The notes beneath the pieces are model-generated. The model ran no database searches and was not told the DNA's origin. It saw nothing but the letters and a program-made list of their open reading frames with translations. Source: a virus. Taken from it: a stretch of DNA of 64,000 nucleotides. Position numbers and translations under genes: made by a program. This document shows, piece by piece, positions 19,301 through 27,287 of this stretch; the first letter of the stretch is position 1; every line of letters starts with the position of its first letter. Location: the IMG/VR virus record IMGVR_UViG_3300042332_000818, positions 1 to 64,000 of that record; one strand, given 5' to 3'.

Positions 19301-20515
19301 TGGGGTGCAGGGAATCCATCACACATGTATTCTTGTGATTCTGTAAGAATACGTTCCAGTGAGGGTGCTTTAAGAGCCAATATATATTATGATAATAACG
19401 ATACTGGATTTTATTTAGACCCGAACGGAACTTCAAACCTAAATAAGTTTAGTGATAGAACTATGGGATTCAACGGTATGAATCCTATGTCTGCAAATTC
19501 TCCATACGCTGCTAGATATAATGCAAGTGTTAACTATCGCACTGGAAGTATGGGGAATGGCACTGTTGACCTTGGTTCTATTGGGTCAAATTGGGGTTCT
19601 GGATTTATTGATTCGTGGAGTTCGCCTGGTCAACAACCAAACAGCTCCACTTCTCACTGGGTTGGATTGCAGAGTATACACTATGGGCACCAGGATGGCA
19701 CGAATTTTTACGGATTTCAGATGGTGTCTGGCGCAGACACAAATAGATTTTATCTAAGAGCGGCCTGGCCAACTCCGCTATCTTGGAGAGAAATTATCAC
19801 GTCCGGAAACATCGCATCACAATCAGTAAACTATGCCACTTCTGCTGGTAGTGCAACTAGCTCTACAAGTGCTTCTTATGCATCTGGACTTAGCCGTTAT
19901 GGTATTATTTACGGTAATGACTGGAATACTTACAATGTAAACGGCCAGTTTATTGTAATGTCTGCTCATGGTCACAGTGGCTCTAATAGACCTTCCGGTG
20001 CATATACCTACGGTTCTGGCATGAGCTACTACAATGCTGGATCGGATCACTATCAGTTTTATATTCCTGAAAACTCTGGAAACAGTAATGGTAATAGCCA
20101 AAAAATACACTATCGTTCTGGTTGGAATAATAGCTGGAGTGGTTGGAGAACATTAATTGATCTTTACAATAGTGTTTGTTATGTTGATGGTGCCATTACT
20201 GCAAGTGGAGATATTACAGCATTTTCTGATGCAAGAGTAAAAGAAAATGTAGAAACTTTAGAGGGAGCTCTTGATAAGACACTGAAGCTTCGTGGTGTAT
20301 CTTATACTCGTACAGATATTGAGGATAAGTCTACTAAGATTGGTGTTATTGCACAAGAGATTCTTGAGGTAGTTCCAGAAGTTGTTAGTCAAGATGAGAA
20401 TGGAATGTATGCTGTTTCATATGGAAACATTACAGCTCTTCTTATTGAGGCTATCAAAGAACAGCAAAAGCAGATTGATGAACTTAAAGAGATAATCAAT
20501 GGCCTTACAAAGTAG
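16334..20515 (+). CDS. Long fibre with C-terminal S74 intramolecular chaperone, second copy
   Basis: 1393 residues, starting one base after the preceding stop. The shaft contains repeated units FRAPIFYDSQxTxYYLDPNS (near residues 70, 195, 750 and 1010), typical of long fibres of Bacteroidota phages and cyanophages. Domains between them are Trp/Asn/Ser-rich and likely bind surface glycans. The C-terminus has SDARVKENV at residues 1298-1306, a textbook S74 cleavage site (S1298, K1303), then IGVIAQEILEVVPEVV and a terminal coiled coil, so a ~96-residue chaperone is released. Ends in TAG. It overlaps the next gene by 17 bases in a different frame. Confidence 0.85.
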   Translation: MANLISTSISGTLSVSGNGSFFAGETSQLSIENQSTFTRFAFNKLTFYDWNNGYDVLIIDGGYVESPTSFRAPIFYDSQNTGYYLDPNSTSNLNTAYAAAFYGSDVYTTGGWFRNHTNNNGIYWQGTGWHLMPENSADFRIHSGNNSESALRMETNGTTRGYVYANSSNEIGFLNQGRSWRLRAYSGGAVESYGDFRAPIFYDSQDTTYYLDPNSTTALRTVGSWRSDSAAWDGEFAGKIQYHSNNWYFQASSNWFFRNSGGSNVVSIDSGGNISANGFVGNNSAQTRDKLRVWDGSPYTIGMKSGYDYGHLGNDEYAMSFQMNDSSGRGFWWGDDAHNDNQGAASLTTDGRMTIARSLSVGEGEAVVSPSSTPLYVKGSTSGADVVGVDGVNGRLFTVTDDLSGSLFSVNTIAGLPVIEAFADNTVTIGKYGYATTWSTTGFVTVPNSANIYRDLFINGGRGGDFGNRLIIGTDAATYTLQDSNQRPTAYLHGAYPVLTLNHTVTSNGSHGPTIQFTHNTADKQWVIGTNGTGTRLDIGYSTNTNRNPHNGIDDNSGSTFLRVDNGGNIQLGRGNGRSTWVNDILYVGASDSGDSHMYFGEDSSGWYGLHWYWDSGHTVYLYGRNAGTDTEIMRYTTNSNSYVEWRRHFNMNNYEINYLNQIHFNDNVWFTDDGNNRYLIYKWGNSTEGGIKFVDGDNALQGYVYGSGTGSFGLLDGGGNWKVRVDTSDVEMYGTQYLTNVYAYILYDRSDSSYYLDPASYSRIWRTSTHWAPSPGVGSSNWVNDFNATPVSSMSFGGDLSAGGPQGSWWFQQNMRHSNTSNYWGTQIAWGWEDNANELWQRNVQGGSWSSWVRYINTNNYAGILDARYYTETEVNNLLSSYATTASLSGYVSTTNNSSLNSDSRNTRGVTRLYRRDDNSDFSVQTYWTGTYWKLEGYNGDSYHAGVSVAHAGLADSATNANYANSAGSASTVTHYSGRTDTDWYNAVWGAGNPSHMYSCDSVRIRSSEGALRANIYYDNNDTGFYLDPNGTSNLNKFSDRTMGFNGMNPMSANSPYAARYNASVNYRTGSMGNGTVDLGSIGSNWGSGFIDSWSSPGQQPNSSTSHWVGLQSIHYGHQDGTNFYGFQMVSGADTNRFYLRAAWPTPLSWREIITSGNIASQSVNYATSAGSATSSTSASYASGLSRYGIIYGNDWNTYNVNGQFIVMSAHGHSGSNRPSGAYTYGSGMSYYNAGSDHYQFYIPENSGNSNGNSQKIHYRSGWNNSWSGWRTLIDLYNSVCYVDGAITASGDITAFSDARVKENVETLEGALDKTLKLRGVSYTRTDIEDKSTKIGVIAQEILEVVPEVVSQDENGMYAVSYGNITALLIEAIKEQQKQIDELKEIINGLTK

Positions 20516-21566
20516 TGGACAGCTTATTAGAATGAGTCAGATTAATACAGAGTTGGGGCGGTCTAGTACTGCCACTATCTCTTTGGATACTGCTGAAAAT
20601 GGTGGATATGGTACAATTAATACTTGTGCATCTCCTTATCCATTAGCAGCAAACTCAGCATCTATGTCTGAGTGGTATGGATATAATCACTCTGCATCTT
20701 GTGGTAATTCTAGTTATGCTATGTCTGATGGAGGAACAGCTACTTCTCAGGGTATGCTTTATTCGGATAGTATATCATATAGTGGTACTGTAAGTACTTC
20801 AAGACCAAGTCCTGTCAGTGAATTCACTATTAGTTTTTGGCTTAAAAGAGCAACTGGTGATTCTTCCGTAGGATATCTTTTTGGGCTTGATGGTGGAACT
20901 ACTAATGATAGTTTAATTATGTATTGGGATAGTACTGAAGATCCTAATGATCCAGGAGTATATGCTAATAGAATAGTCCTCTCTTTTAATGATGATGGTG
21001 GAGGCTCTATGCAATCAATAGTTAATTTAAGTGATACAAATAATTCTGCATCAACAGGTGTAAGTCCAACTTTTTGGGATAATAATAATCAAGGTAATGT
21101 TGAGCCACATGGGTATTCTTTAATTACAGTTGTTATTTATTATCCGGCTTGGGCTACTAATGATTATATTAAATGGTATTGGAATGATGTCCAGCTTGAC
21201 GTTCCTTGGAATGCTGGAGCTGTTGGTTTTCAAGACTCGTACACTGTTGGAGATAGTATAACAACTCCAGACTGGACTAATTCAGTATTATATATTGGTG
21301 GAAGTGTACCAACAGAGCTTTCTTCTGGTTGTCAGTTGGATAGTTATGCGGTATATCCCGCTACTAGACTTTTGGATTCTGATGTCTCTACTCTTTACAA
21401 TGGTGGATCTGTTGCTACCCTTACGGATTATCAGACTATTGGAGCTTTGCTATACTATAATTTTGAAAGTGCTTCACCAAGTATTGGTGAGGATACTGGA
21501 GCTAGTTATGGTATGTTCTTAGATGAATTTAGTAGTCCGACACGTATTGCTGATCCAGCTGTATAA
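20499..21566 (+). CDS. Fibre or receptor-binding protein with LamG/concanavalin-like domain
   Basis: 355 residues. The first ~65 residues follow the pattern of phage fibre attachment domains (SSGQLIRMSQINTELG, then PLAANSASMSEWYGYNH). Residues ~100-350 look like a jelly-roll LamG fold: SEFTISFWLKRATGD, internal strands, then LDSYAVYPATRLLDSDVSTL, the usual closing strand of such domains. LamG domains commonly bind polysaccharide. The start ATG lies inside the previous gene, so translation is probably coupled. Confidence 0.7.
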   Translation: MALQSSGQLIRMSQINTELGRSSTATISLDTAENGGYGTINTCASPYPLAANSASMSEWYGYNHSASCGNSSYAMSDGGTATSQGMLYSDSISYSGTVSTSRPSPVSEFTISFWLKRATGDSSVGYLFGLDGGTTNDSLIMYWDSTEDPNDPGVYANRIVLSFNDDGGGSMQSIVNLSDTNNSASTGVSPTFWDNNNQGNVEPHGYSLITVVIYYPAWATNDYIKWYWNDVQLDVPWNAGAVGFQDSYTVGDSITTPDWTNSVLYIGGSVPTELSSGCQLDSYAVYPATRLLDSDVSTLYNGGSVATLTDYQTIGALLYYNFESASPSIGEDTGASYGMFLDEFSSPTRIADPAV

Positions 21567-21578
21567 TAACTAAACGCT

Positions 21579-21791
21579 ATGAAAATAGAAGAATCAACAA
21601 TTGATGGTATAACAATCTATACTAAGATTTACGAAGAATCTGATTTTGCTACAGAGCAACAAAAAGAAACTTGGAAGTCTGTGTGTAATACCTGTGAGTT
21701 TAAGAATAACGATTCTTGCAGAAATTGTGGTTGTTTGTTTGAGTCATTAATGAATTTAGCAGAAGCTAAATGCCCAATTGATAAGTGGTAA
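21579..21791 (+). CDS. Small Cys-rich protein, 70 aa
   Basis: Contains CNTC, then a second Cys cluster CRNCGC, and ends in CPIDKW. The Cys arrangement (residues 36-51 and 66) suggests one zinc-binding knuckle. I have seen similar mini-proteins with the CPxxKW ending among Bacteroidota phage fibre genes, but know no function. It sits 12 bases after a LamG fibre and 3 bases before the next gene. A chaperone-like or linker role in fibre assembly is conjecture. Confidence 0.6.
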   Translation: MKIEESTIDGITIYTKIYEESDFATEQQKETWKSVCNTCEFKNNDSCRNCGCLFESLMNLAEAKCPIDKW

Positions 21792-21794
21792 GTT

Positions 21795-22340
21795 ATGGGA
21801 CTTGTATACGGAGCTATAACAAATAAGATCACGTCTGCTGATATTAATAGTATTACACTTACTAGTGCTACTATTGATACAGCAAATACTGGAAATATTG
21901 GTCCTAGTGGTGAATGGCAGATTAAAGTAAATCATACCAACTGTGGTTGTGATCTTACTCAAGTAGATATTCAGTTAAAGGATAATATTAACTGGACCTA
22001 TATAACTTTTGAGATGGATACTACCGGTGGAGCAGCTTGTTGGGGATGGAATAATGGATCTTATAGTTCTTCAGGAAACCTTTATAGTTATAATGAAGGT
22101 CAAGGAGATAGAATCTTTGAAAGCATAAATAGTTGGGAACTTCCTCAGTTTCAATCACATGATCGAACAGTAGCTTGTGATAATGATTCAAATAACTTTA
22201 TGCGTTATAATGAGAACGGTCCTAGAGTGTTTGCAATGAAAAGAAGAAGAAATGTTAATGGTTCATTAGCAGCTATTAGTTTTGGTAGAGCTTGTAACTG
22301 TAACGGTACAACAATAGTTAGAAATATTAGAATCTGGTAA
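21795..22340 (+). CDS. Fibre-associated protein of unknown function, 181 aa
   Basis: Beta-rich, Asn/Trp/Cys-containing protein with paired Cys in HTNCGCDLTQ (about residue 50) and CNCNGTT near the C-terminus. The two Cys pairs may bind metal or form disulphides that staple a beta sandwich. Its place among LamG fibres, one base from the next gene, suggests a tip or accessory protein. I do not recognise a family. Confidence 0.5.
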   Translation: MGLVYGAITNKITSADINSITLTSATIDTANTGNIGPSGEWQIKVNHTNCGCDLTQVDIQLKDNINWTYITFEMDTTGGAACWGWNNGSYSSSGNLYSYNEGQGDRIFESINSWELPQFQSHDRTVACDNDSNNFMRYNENGPRVFAMKRRRNVNGSLAAISFGRACNCNGTTIVRNIRIW

Positions 22341-22341
22341 T

Positions 22342-23934
22342 ATGCCCACATACGTAGGACCTAATGGTAGTGATCTTGGACTGGTCTTTGGTTTTGATAC
22401 CGGAGATACCAGAAACTCTTATTTGGGTGAACCCACAACCAATCTTCTTCCAAACCCTCCTATAAATGCACTGCCTACTTTTGGAAACGGTTGGGCAACT
22501 TACAATACTAATCAGTATTGTGGAAATAATGGATGTGCGGTATACTGGACTATTCCAGCAATTGCCTCTGTATCTAATAATATAGTTACCACCGTAAGTG
22601 CTCATCAGATTAGATCGTTTGATGTTATTAATCCGCAAACAACTGGTGGAGGTGTAACTGCGGGTACAAACTATGTAGCTAAGAAGATTTCAGATACTCA
22701 GTTTTCTCTTCATGCTTATAACAGTTCACAGGATGGTAGTCAGGGGTATATTAATCCAGCAACTAATGGCTTTAAAGTACATGATAGTTACTGGCTTGAT
22801 GAAAGAGTTTCAATTAATGCAAGTGGATTTCCTACTAATTGGTGGGGATCTCCACACTTACCAAACTCTGCTATTGTAAAAGAAATTATTCCTGATGGAT
22901 TTGATGTAAATAGAGCACAGCCTACAGACTGTATTAGACTTCACTGGTTTAGATCAGATGCTACAGACGGAATGGCTTATGGTGCAGACGCTCCTGTAAC
23001 TATTGGACAACCCGTTACAACTTCGTTTTATGTAAGGGCAGCTTCCGCTAGTGCTGTTGGACAATATATTGCGTTTCAGCATTACAATTATCAAGGTCCT
23101 GCAGGAGCTAGTGGATTTTATATGAATGCGTATACGGGTGCACTTGGAGAATGGGTAAGACGCAGCTTTACTTTTACACCAACTCACAACTATCTTATTT
23201 CATACTGGTTTCCTTCTTCTGCAAACATGAAAATAGATGTGGCAAATATTCAAATAGAGCATAAACCACATGCTACATCGTTTACTACAAGTTCAAGATC
23301 TGCTACAAACTCACTTAAAGATCTTACTGGTAACCAAACTATAGATCTTAATACTGTATCATTTAATAGTTCTGGTGCATTAGTATTTGATGGTACTGAT
23401 GATAGAATAGATCTTGGAAGTCTTAGTAATTACTTTGTTCCTGGAGTTGCTGCTATAACTGTAGAGTCTGTATTTAAAATTCCGGTTGGTGCTAGTAGTA
23501 GTCCCGGACCTCTTTTTGAAAATTATAGGTTCAATCTTTGGTATCAATATTCAAATGATAAAATATATTTTGCTGTAAGAACTGGAGCACCTGAGACAGC
23601 AGGATATCAGATGGCAGTAGAAATGGAATCTACTATTGCTTGTAGTGCAAAAGGTAATTTTAATTATGTAGTTGCTGTGTATGAAACCACAGGACCTGCT
23701 CAGGGTAGATTAAAACTTTACATTAATGGACAGTTTGCCGGACAAGCAGATGGTCTTAAAATTGGATCATATCCTTTATTTGGTACTTGGATTGGTCAAA
23801 GCAATCATGGTGGTTATGGTGTATATAAACTTATTGGTGAAGTTGCTTTAACTAAAATGTATACAAGAGCTCTACAGCAATCTGAAGTAGAAAATAATTA
23901 TAGAAATTTAAAAGGAAGATTTAACTTAGCATAA
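22342..23934 (+). CDS. Fibre/receptor-binding protein with C-terminal LamG domain, 530 aa
   Basis: The N-terminus includes LGLVFGFDTGDTRNSYLGEP, a pattern also present in the next gene and typical of Bacteroidota phage fibres. Residues ~60-310 form a variable beta-rich middle, including a carbohydrate-binding-module-like stretch (IRLHWFRSDATDG ... YFVRAASASAV-type strands). Residues ~325-520 form a LamG domain: ALVFDGTDDRIDLGS, AITVESVFKIP, GRLKLYINGQFAG and closing KMYTRALQQSEVENNY. Probably binds host-surface glycans. Confidence 0.7.
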   Translation: MPTYVGPNGSDLGLVFGFDTGDTRNSYLGEPTTNLLPNPPINALPTFGNGWATYNTNQYCGNNGCAVYWTIPAIASVSNNIVTTVSAHQIRSFDVINPQTTGGGVTAGTNYVAKKISDTQFSLHAYNSSQDGSQGYINPATNGFKVHDSYWLDERVSINASGFPTNWWGSPHLPNSAIVKEIIPDGFDVNRAQPTDCIRLHWFRSDATDGMAYGADAPVTIGQPVTTSFYVRAASASAVGQYIAFQHYNYQGPAGASGFYMNAYTGALGEWVRRSFTFTPTHNYLISYWFPSSANMKIDVANIQIEHKPHATSFTTSSRSATNSLKDLTGNQTIDLNTVSFNSSGALVFDGTDDRIDLGSLSNYFVPGVAAITVESVFKIPVGASSSPGPLFENYRFNLWYQYSNDKIYFAVRTGAPETAGYQMAVEMESTIACSAKGNFNYVVAVYETTGPAQGRLKLYINGQFAGQADGLKIGSYPLFGTWIGQSNHGGYGVYKLIGEVALTKMYTRALQQSEVENNYRNLKGRFNLA

Positions 23935-23935
23935 T

Positions 23936-25210
23936 ATGGGAGTAGCACAAGGATATGGTAAGATTGTCACCTCTGGGTTAGTATTTGCATACGATGCTGG
24001 TGATTATAGGAATTCCTATTTAGGTGCTCCTGGTCAGAACTATGCGGGTGGTCCATATAAAAATTATACGGGTCTTAATATTACTAACTTTGAAAATGGT
24101 AAAGTATTAAGAGCAAATGGGTATAGTGAGCAAGCGTTTATCCCAACACTAGGCATTAGAACCGTAGAGTCAATTGAGTTTTATAATGAGTATGATGGTT
24201 ATGGTACAAATGGTAACTATAACTGTTGTCCTAATATTTACTCTTATACAACTGGAGGCTGGGGAGCTTTTCCTTGGCTACCTGCTACAACATATACATA
24301 CCAGATAATTTATAAAAGTGAAACAGGGTATACTCACCCTAATTATATGTATCACTATCAGTATAGAGCTAATGGAAGTTATATAACTGAATATGGATTA
24401 CATAGTGATGGTCAAAGAACACATCTTGGTGATGGTTGGTACCATGCTTGGAATACATTTACAACCAGCGCAGAAGCAAGTTATGGATATTGTGGAATGT
24501 GGCACTATGAGTACTATGGAAAAAATAAAGTGTCTGTTGCCGCAGTAAGCATTGTACCTGGAACTATTATTAGACCACCTCTTCAATTTATTAATGAAGA
24601 TACAACAAGATCTTCAACACAAGCATTAATGGATCTTACGGGTAATGCAACACTAGATGTTTCTAGTGTATCTTTTGATTCTGGTGGTGTAATAACTTTT
24701 GATGGTACAGATGACTATATTGATGTACCTGCTGCAAGCTGGAATATACTTACAACACATACCTTAGAGGCAGTTTTTAAACCAACCGGTACTCCATCTG
24801 GTGGATTTCATGTGCTTTTTCAAAAAGAGGGTGGATATAGTGGAGGAGCTGTTTATGGTTTGCGAGCAAATGACTTAGGACAGCTTTTTGCAATGATTTG
24901 CTATGATAATCAAGCAGCAAGTCAAAATACACTAGGTTCTGCAATTAGTATAACAAACGGGACTTGGTATCATGTAGTTGCTACATTTGATAGCTCTTAT
25001 AGTTGGAAACTTTATGTAAACGGAGAGCTACACAATAGCACCACTTTAACAGGTAATCCTTATCAAAATTCATCAGCAATAACGATAGGTCAAGGTGATG
25101 GTCGCAAAACAAACGGTCAGCTGCCTGTAATGAAAATTTATAACAGAGCCCTTACTTCTACGGAAGTATCACAAAATTTCAATCATTATAAATCTAGATA
25201 TAACTTATGA
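23936..25210 (+). CDS. Fibre/receptor-binding protein with C-terminal LamG domain, 424 aa
   Basis: Paralogue of the preceding gene. It has the N-terminal SGLVFAYDAGDYRNSYLGAP block, a different middle (residues ~60-205, Tyr-rich), and a LamG domain at ~220-420 with GVITFDGTDDYIDVPA, HTLEAVFKPTG, WKLYVNGELHN and closing KIYNRALTSTEVSQNF. The shared ends and divergent middles suggest domain shuffling of a host-range determinant. Stop codon TGA overlaps the next start (ATGA). Confidence 0.7.
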   Translation: MGVAQGYGKIVTSGLVFAYDAGDYRNSYLGAPGQNYAGGPYKNYTGLNITNFENGKVLRANGYSEQAFIPTLGIRTVESIEFYNEYDGYGTNGNYNCCPNIYSYTTGGWGAFPWLPATTYTYQIIYKSETGYTHPNYMYHYQYRANGSYITEYGLHSDGQRTHLGDGWYHAWNTFTTSAEASYGYCGMWHYEYYGKNKVSVAAVSIVPGTIIRPPLQFINEDTTRSSTQALMDLTGNATLDVSSVSFDSGGVITFDGTDDYIDVPAASWNILTTHTLEAVFKPTGTPSGGFHVLFQKEGGYSGGAVYGLRANDLGQLFAMICYDNQAASQNTLGSAISITNGTWYHVVATFDSSYSWKLYVNGELHNSTTLTGNPYQNSSAITIGQGDGRKTNGQLPVMKIYNRALTSTEVSQNFNHYKSRYNL

Positions 25211-25545
25211 GCAACTTTCCTAATAGACGCTGGTTGGTAATACCTGCATCACAAGTAGAAAATGTAGACTTTAGTCAAGTACTAGAAGGCTCTGCAGAAT
25301 CTCTTAGATATAGTATTGATAATTCTAAAACGTTTATCAAGTATGAAATCTATGAACTACTAGAAGATGACACAAAGGTTATTGTAAATCCCGAAACAGG
25401 AGAAACAGAAACTATTACAATTCCAGCAGGAGTATATGGTAGACCTAGTATTTACCAAGAAGGCATGATAGAATATAATCATGCTGAGATTTTAGAACTA
25501 CTTGCAACTGAAGAGTGGACTAACCCTATAAAAGAGAACTTGTAA
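25207..25545 (+). CDS. Small fibre-operon protein, possible fibre assembly factor, 112 aa
   Basis: Soluble acidic protein with an N-terminal RRWLVIPASQVENVDFSQVL and a middle Pro/Thr-rich loop. Similar small proteins usually close fibre operons in Bacteroidota phages. The ATGA overlap with the upstream fibre suggests co-expression at matched levels, as for fibre chaperones. The function is inferred from context only. Confidence 0.5.
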   Translation: MSNFPNRRWLVIPASQVENVDFSQVLEGSAESLRYSIDNSKTFIKYEIYELLEDDTKVIVNPETGETETITIPAGVYGRPSIYQEGMIEYNHAEILELLATEEWTNPIKENL

Positions 25546-25561
25546 GAAATTCTAATATTTT

Positions 25562-25577
25562 GTATATTAGTACTGTA
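25562..25577 (+). promoter_or_regulatory. Promoter-like element GTATATT-N5-TGTA
   Basis: Member of the recurring motif set. It lies 29 bases upstream of the start at 25607, inside the 61-base gap after the fibre operon. Confidence 0.45.
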
Positions 25578-25606
25578 ATTACAATAACATTTAAAACGTT
25601 TTAATA

Positions 25607-25987
25607 ATGGCTGTTACTGCAACCGTAGATAAATTCGGAATGACCTTTTCCGGTGCTTATCACAAAATTACTCGTCTTACTTACGAGTCTACCGATCAAA
25701 AAAGTTTAGTTTATGCTCCTATTGGAGAGCCAACTACTGATGAAGATGGTAATATTGTACCACCAGTGCTGGTTCCACCTACAGAGACTTGGTTAAAGAA
25801 AAACTTCTGCAACTTTGAAGTAGCTACTTACGCTTCTGAAGAGACTCGTGAGAATCATGCAGAGCCTATCTACCGTACTCATTTTCATTTTGAAGCTACC
25901 CTTGATGCAGAAGCTGCTGACATTATTGTACAAGCATACTCTCATCTTAAGGCACAAGCTGGATACGAAGATGCAGTTGACTGCTAA
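25607..25987 (+). CDS. Phage protein of unknown function, 126 aa
   Basis: Beta-rich N-terminus (FGMTFSGAYHKITRLTYEST), a Pro-rich loop with a DEDGN turn (residues ~45-62), then an alternating segment ending in helix (AEAADIIVQAYSHLKA). Small and soluble, without Cys motif or membrane segment. It heads a short unit of three small genes. A role as small virion decoration or fibre accessory is possible; I do not recognise the family. Confidence 0.5.
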   Translation: MAVTATVDKFGMTFSGAYHKITRLTYESTDQKSLVYAPIGEPTTDEDGNIVPPVLVPPTETWLKKNFCNFEVATYASEETRENHAEPIYRTHFHFEATLDAEAADIIVQAYSHLKAQAGYEDAVDC

Positions 25988-26010
25988 ATAAAACATTAAA
26001 ACCAAATATC

Positions 26011-26271
26011 ATGTTAAAGAAATTCTGGAATTGGATCCTGGGTAAAACAACTATTGACGATAAGATTATTGAAGCCGTAAAGGTTGTTGAAGAACGTGTA
26101 GAAAGAGTAAAAGAAGAAACTGCAGATCTTGTTCAAGCTGTTAAAGAAGTGAAAGAACAAGCTGTAGATGTTGCAGAGGCTGCTTCTGGTGCTGCTCGTC
26201 GTGGTAGAAAACCAGCTGCTAAGAAACCCGCTGCAAAGACTGCTACTCCTAAAGCAAAAGTTTCAAAATAA
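26011..26271 (+). CDS. Coiled-coil protein with histone H1-like basic tail, 86 aa
   Basis: The N-terminus (MLKKFWNWILGKT) is amphipathic. Residues ~16-58 are a long Val/Glu/Lys helix with heptad spacing. From residue ~60 the tail is Ala/Lys/Pro/Arg-rich (RRGRKPAAKKPAAKTATPK), like histone H1 and bacterial AlgP/HctA-type tails that bind nucleic acid. An oligomeric helix with a DNA-binding tail could condense or tether phage DNA, or act as a membrane- or virion-linked anchor through its aromatic N-terminus. This is inferred from composition alone. Confidence 0.55.
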   Translation: MLKKFWNWILGKTTIDDKIIEAVKVVEERVERVKEETADLVQAVKEVKEQAVDVAEAASGAARRGRKPAAKKPAAKTATPKAKVSK

Positions 26272-26275
26272 TCAC

Positions 26276-26283
26276 TATATTTG
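26276..26283 (+). promoter_or_regulatory. Possible Bacteroidota-type -7 element TATATTTG
   Basis: TATATTTG fits the TAnnTTTG -7 consensus of Bacteroidota housekeeping promoters and lies 26 bases before the start at 26310. No clear TTTG at -33 is present, so the call is weak. Confidence 0.3.
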
Positions 26284-26309
26284 TCTAAGTTAACTAATCT
26301 TTTTACCAT

Positions 26310-26609
26310 ATGGCTAATCAACTAGAACAAACAGAACTTGAGAAAGTACAAGGTCTGGTAACCACTGTGCGTAACGCAGAGGGTGAATTCTTCCGTGCAT
26401 CTGTACAGAAGCAAGAAATGGAGCAAGTTTGCTCTGATCTTCTTCAGACAATGCGTGATGCAAATGCTAATCTTCAAGCTGCTATGAATGAGCTTAAAGA
26501 GAAGTACGGTGACATCGTAGTAAACCTGCAAGACGGTACTTACGAAGATGCTCCTGCTAAAGAAGAGGCAGCTGCACAGCCTGAGATGACAGTAGTACGT
26601 CCGGAATAA
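26310..26609 (+). CDS. Small coiled-coil protein, 99 aa
   Basis: Residues 1-70 are a continuous amphipathic helix (TELEKVQGLVTTVRNAEGEF; MRDANANLQAAMNELKEKYG), then a short acidic tail. It resembles small helical phage assembly proteins but carries no diagnostic motif. A strong terminator follows 24 bases after the stop, so it ends the three-gene unit. Confidence 0.5.
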   Translation: MANQLEQTELEKVQGLVTTVRNAEGEFFRASVQKQEMEQVCSDLLQTMRDANANLQAAMNELKEKYGDIVVNLQDGTYEDAPAKEEAAAQPEMTVVRPE

Positions 26610-26633
26610 TACGGATTTACTTTAAATATGAAT

Positions 26634-26660
26634 AAGCCCCAGAGATGGGGCTTTTTCTTT
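26634..26660 (+). terminator. Rho-independent terminator
   Basis: AAGCCCC (26634-26640) pairs with GGGGCTT (26647-26653) around a 6-base loop (AGAGAT), followed by a T-rich tract. It separates the small coiled-coil gene from the FN3 gene set. Confidence 0.85.
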
Positions 26661-26673
26661 TGTCTGAAATTTA

Positions 26674-26688
26674 GTATATTATAATGTA
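26674..26688 (+). promoter_or_regulatory. Promoter-like element GTATATT-N4-TGTA
   Basis: Follows the terminator at 26634-26660 by 13 bases and precedes the start at 26712 by 23 bases. This position between a terminator and a start codon supports promoter function. Confidence 0.5.
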
Positions 26689-26711
26689 CACCACTATAAT
26701 CTTGTTTCAGA

Positions 26712-27281
26712 ATGGCAACTATCATCCTTACATGGACCCCCACTAATAATGCTACGAGCACCGGACAACAAGTTCAGAGAAAAGTTGCCGGAACTACGAC
26801 ATGGATAACTCTTGCTACAGTTGGACCAGCAATCGCTACTTATACAGATACTACTGCTGTAGATAATATTCTGTATGATTACAGAATTCTTAATGTCTGT
26901 TCCGTTGGTGGTCCAACAGGATCTGGTGTAGTACAACAAAATTCAATTGTTTGTCCGACTATTACTGTCACAAACCCGCAGACGGGTGCAGCAAATACCT
27001 TAGTTGTAAGTTATCCCACTCTTACAGGTGCAATTTCTTATGACTCTATTGAGCTGTTTGCATCTAATGGTACAACTAGTGTACAAGGACCTTTTGATAT
27101 TTCTGCATCAGGTCAGGGTGCTGGTACCTATACCTTTACTTCTCTTGCTTATACAACTTCTTATGTTGTAAAGATTGGTGTGACTGATGGTGTATTTACA
27201 AAATTCTGTCCTGTTAATGCTTCTGTTGGATCTGCTCCTGATTGTGGTGCTCCGTTGAACCTTGTAGCAACACTTGGATAA
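26712..27281 (+). CDS. Fibronectin III-like fibre protein, 189 aa
   Basis: Two beta-sandwich domains. Residues 1-80 read as FN3 beginning at strand B (MATIILTWTPTNNATSTGQQ; then YTDTTAVDNILYDYRILNVC), and residues ~85-170 form a second Ig/FN3-like domain. It ends in CGAPLNLVATLG, which looks like the first strand of another FN3 domain, and the next cistron starts in the same frame at strand B. Likely part of a fibre or surface decoration that binds glycans or chains with its paralogues. Confidence 0.6.
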   Translation: MATIILTWTPTNNATSTGQQVQRKVAGTTTWITLATVGPAIATYTDTTAVDNILYDYRILNVCSVGGPTGSGVVQQNSIVCPTITVTNPQTGAANTLVVSYPTLTGAISYDSIELFASNGTTSVQGPFDISASGQGAGTYTFTSLAYTTSYVVKIGVTDGVFTKFCPVNASVGSAPDCGAPLNLVATLG

Positions 27282-27287
27282 TAAGTT

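Noticed and set aside
20513-20535. TAG readthrough extending the second long fibre
   Set aside because: Suppression of this TAG would add only four residues before another TAG, and the S74 domain is already complete.
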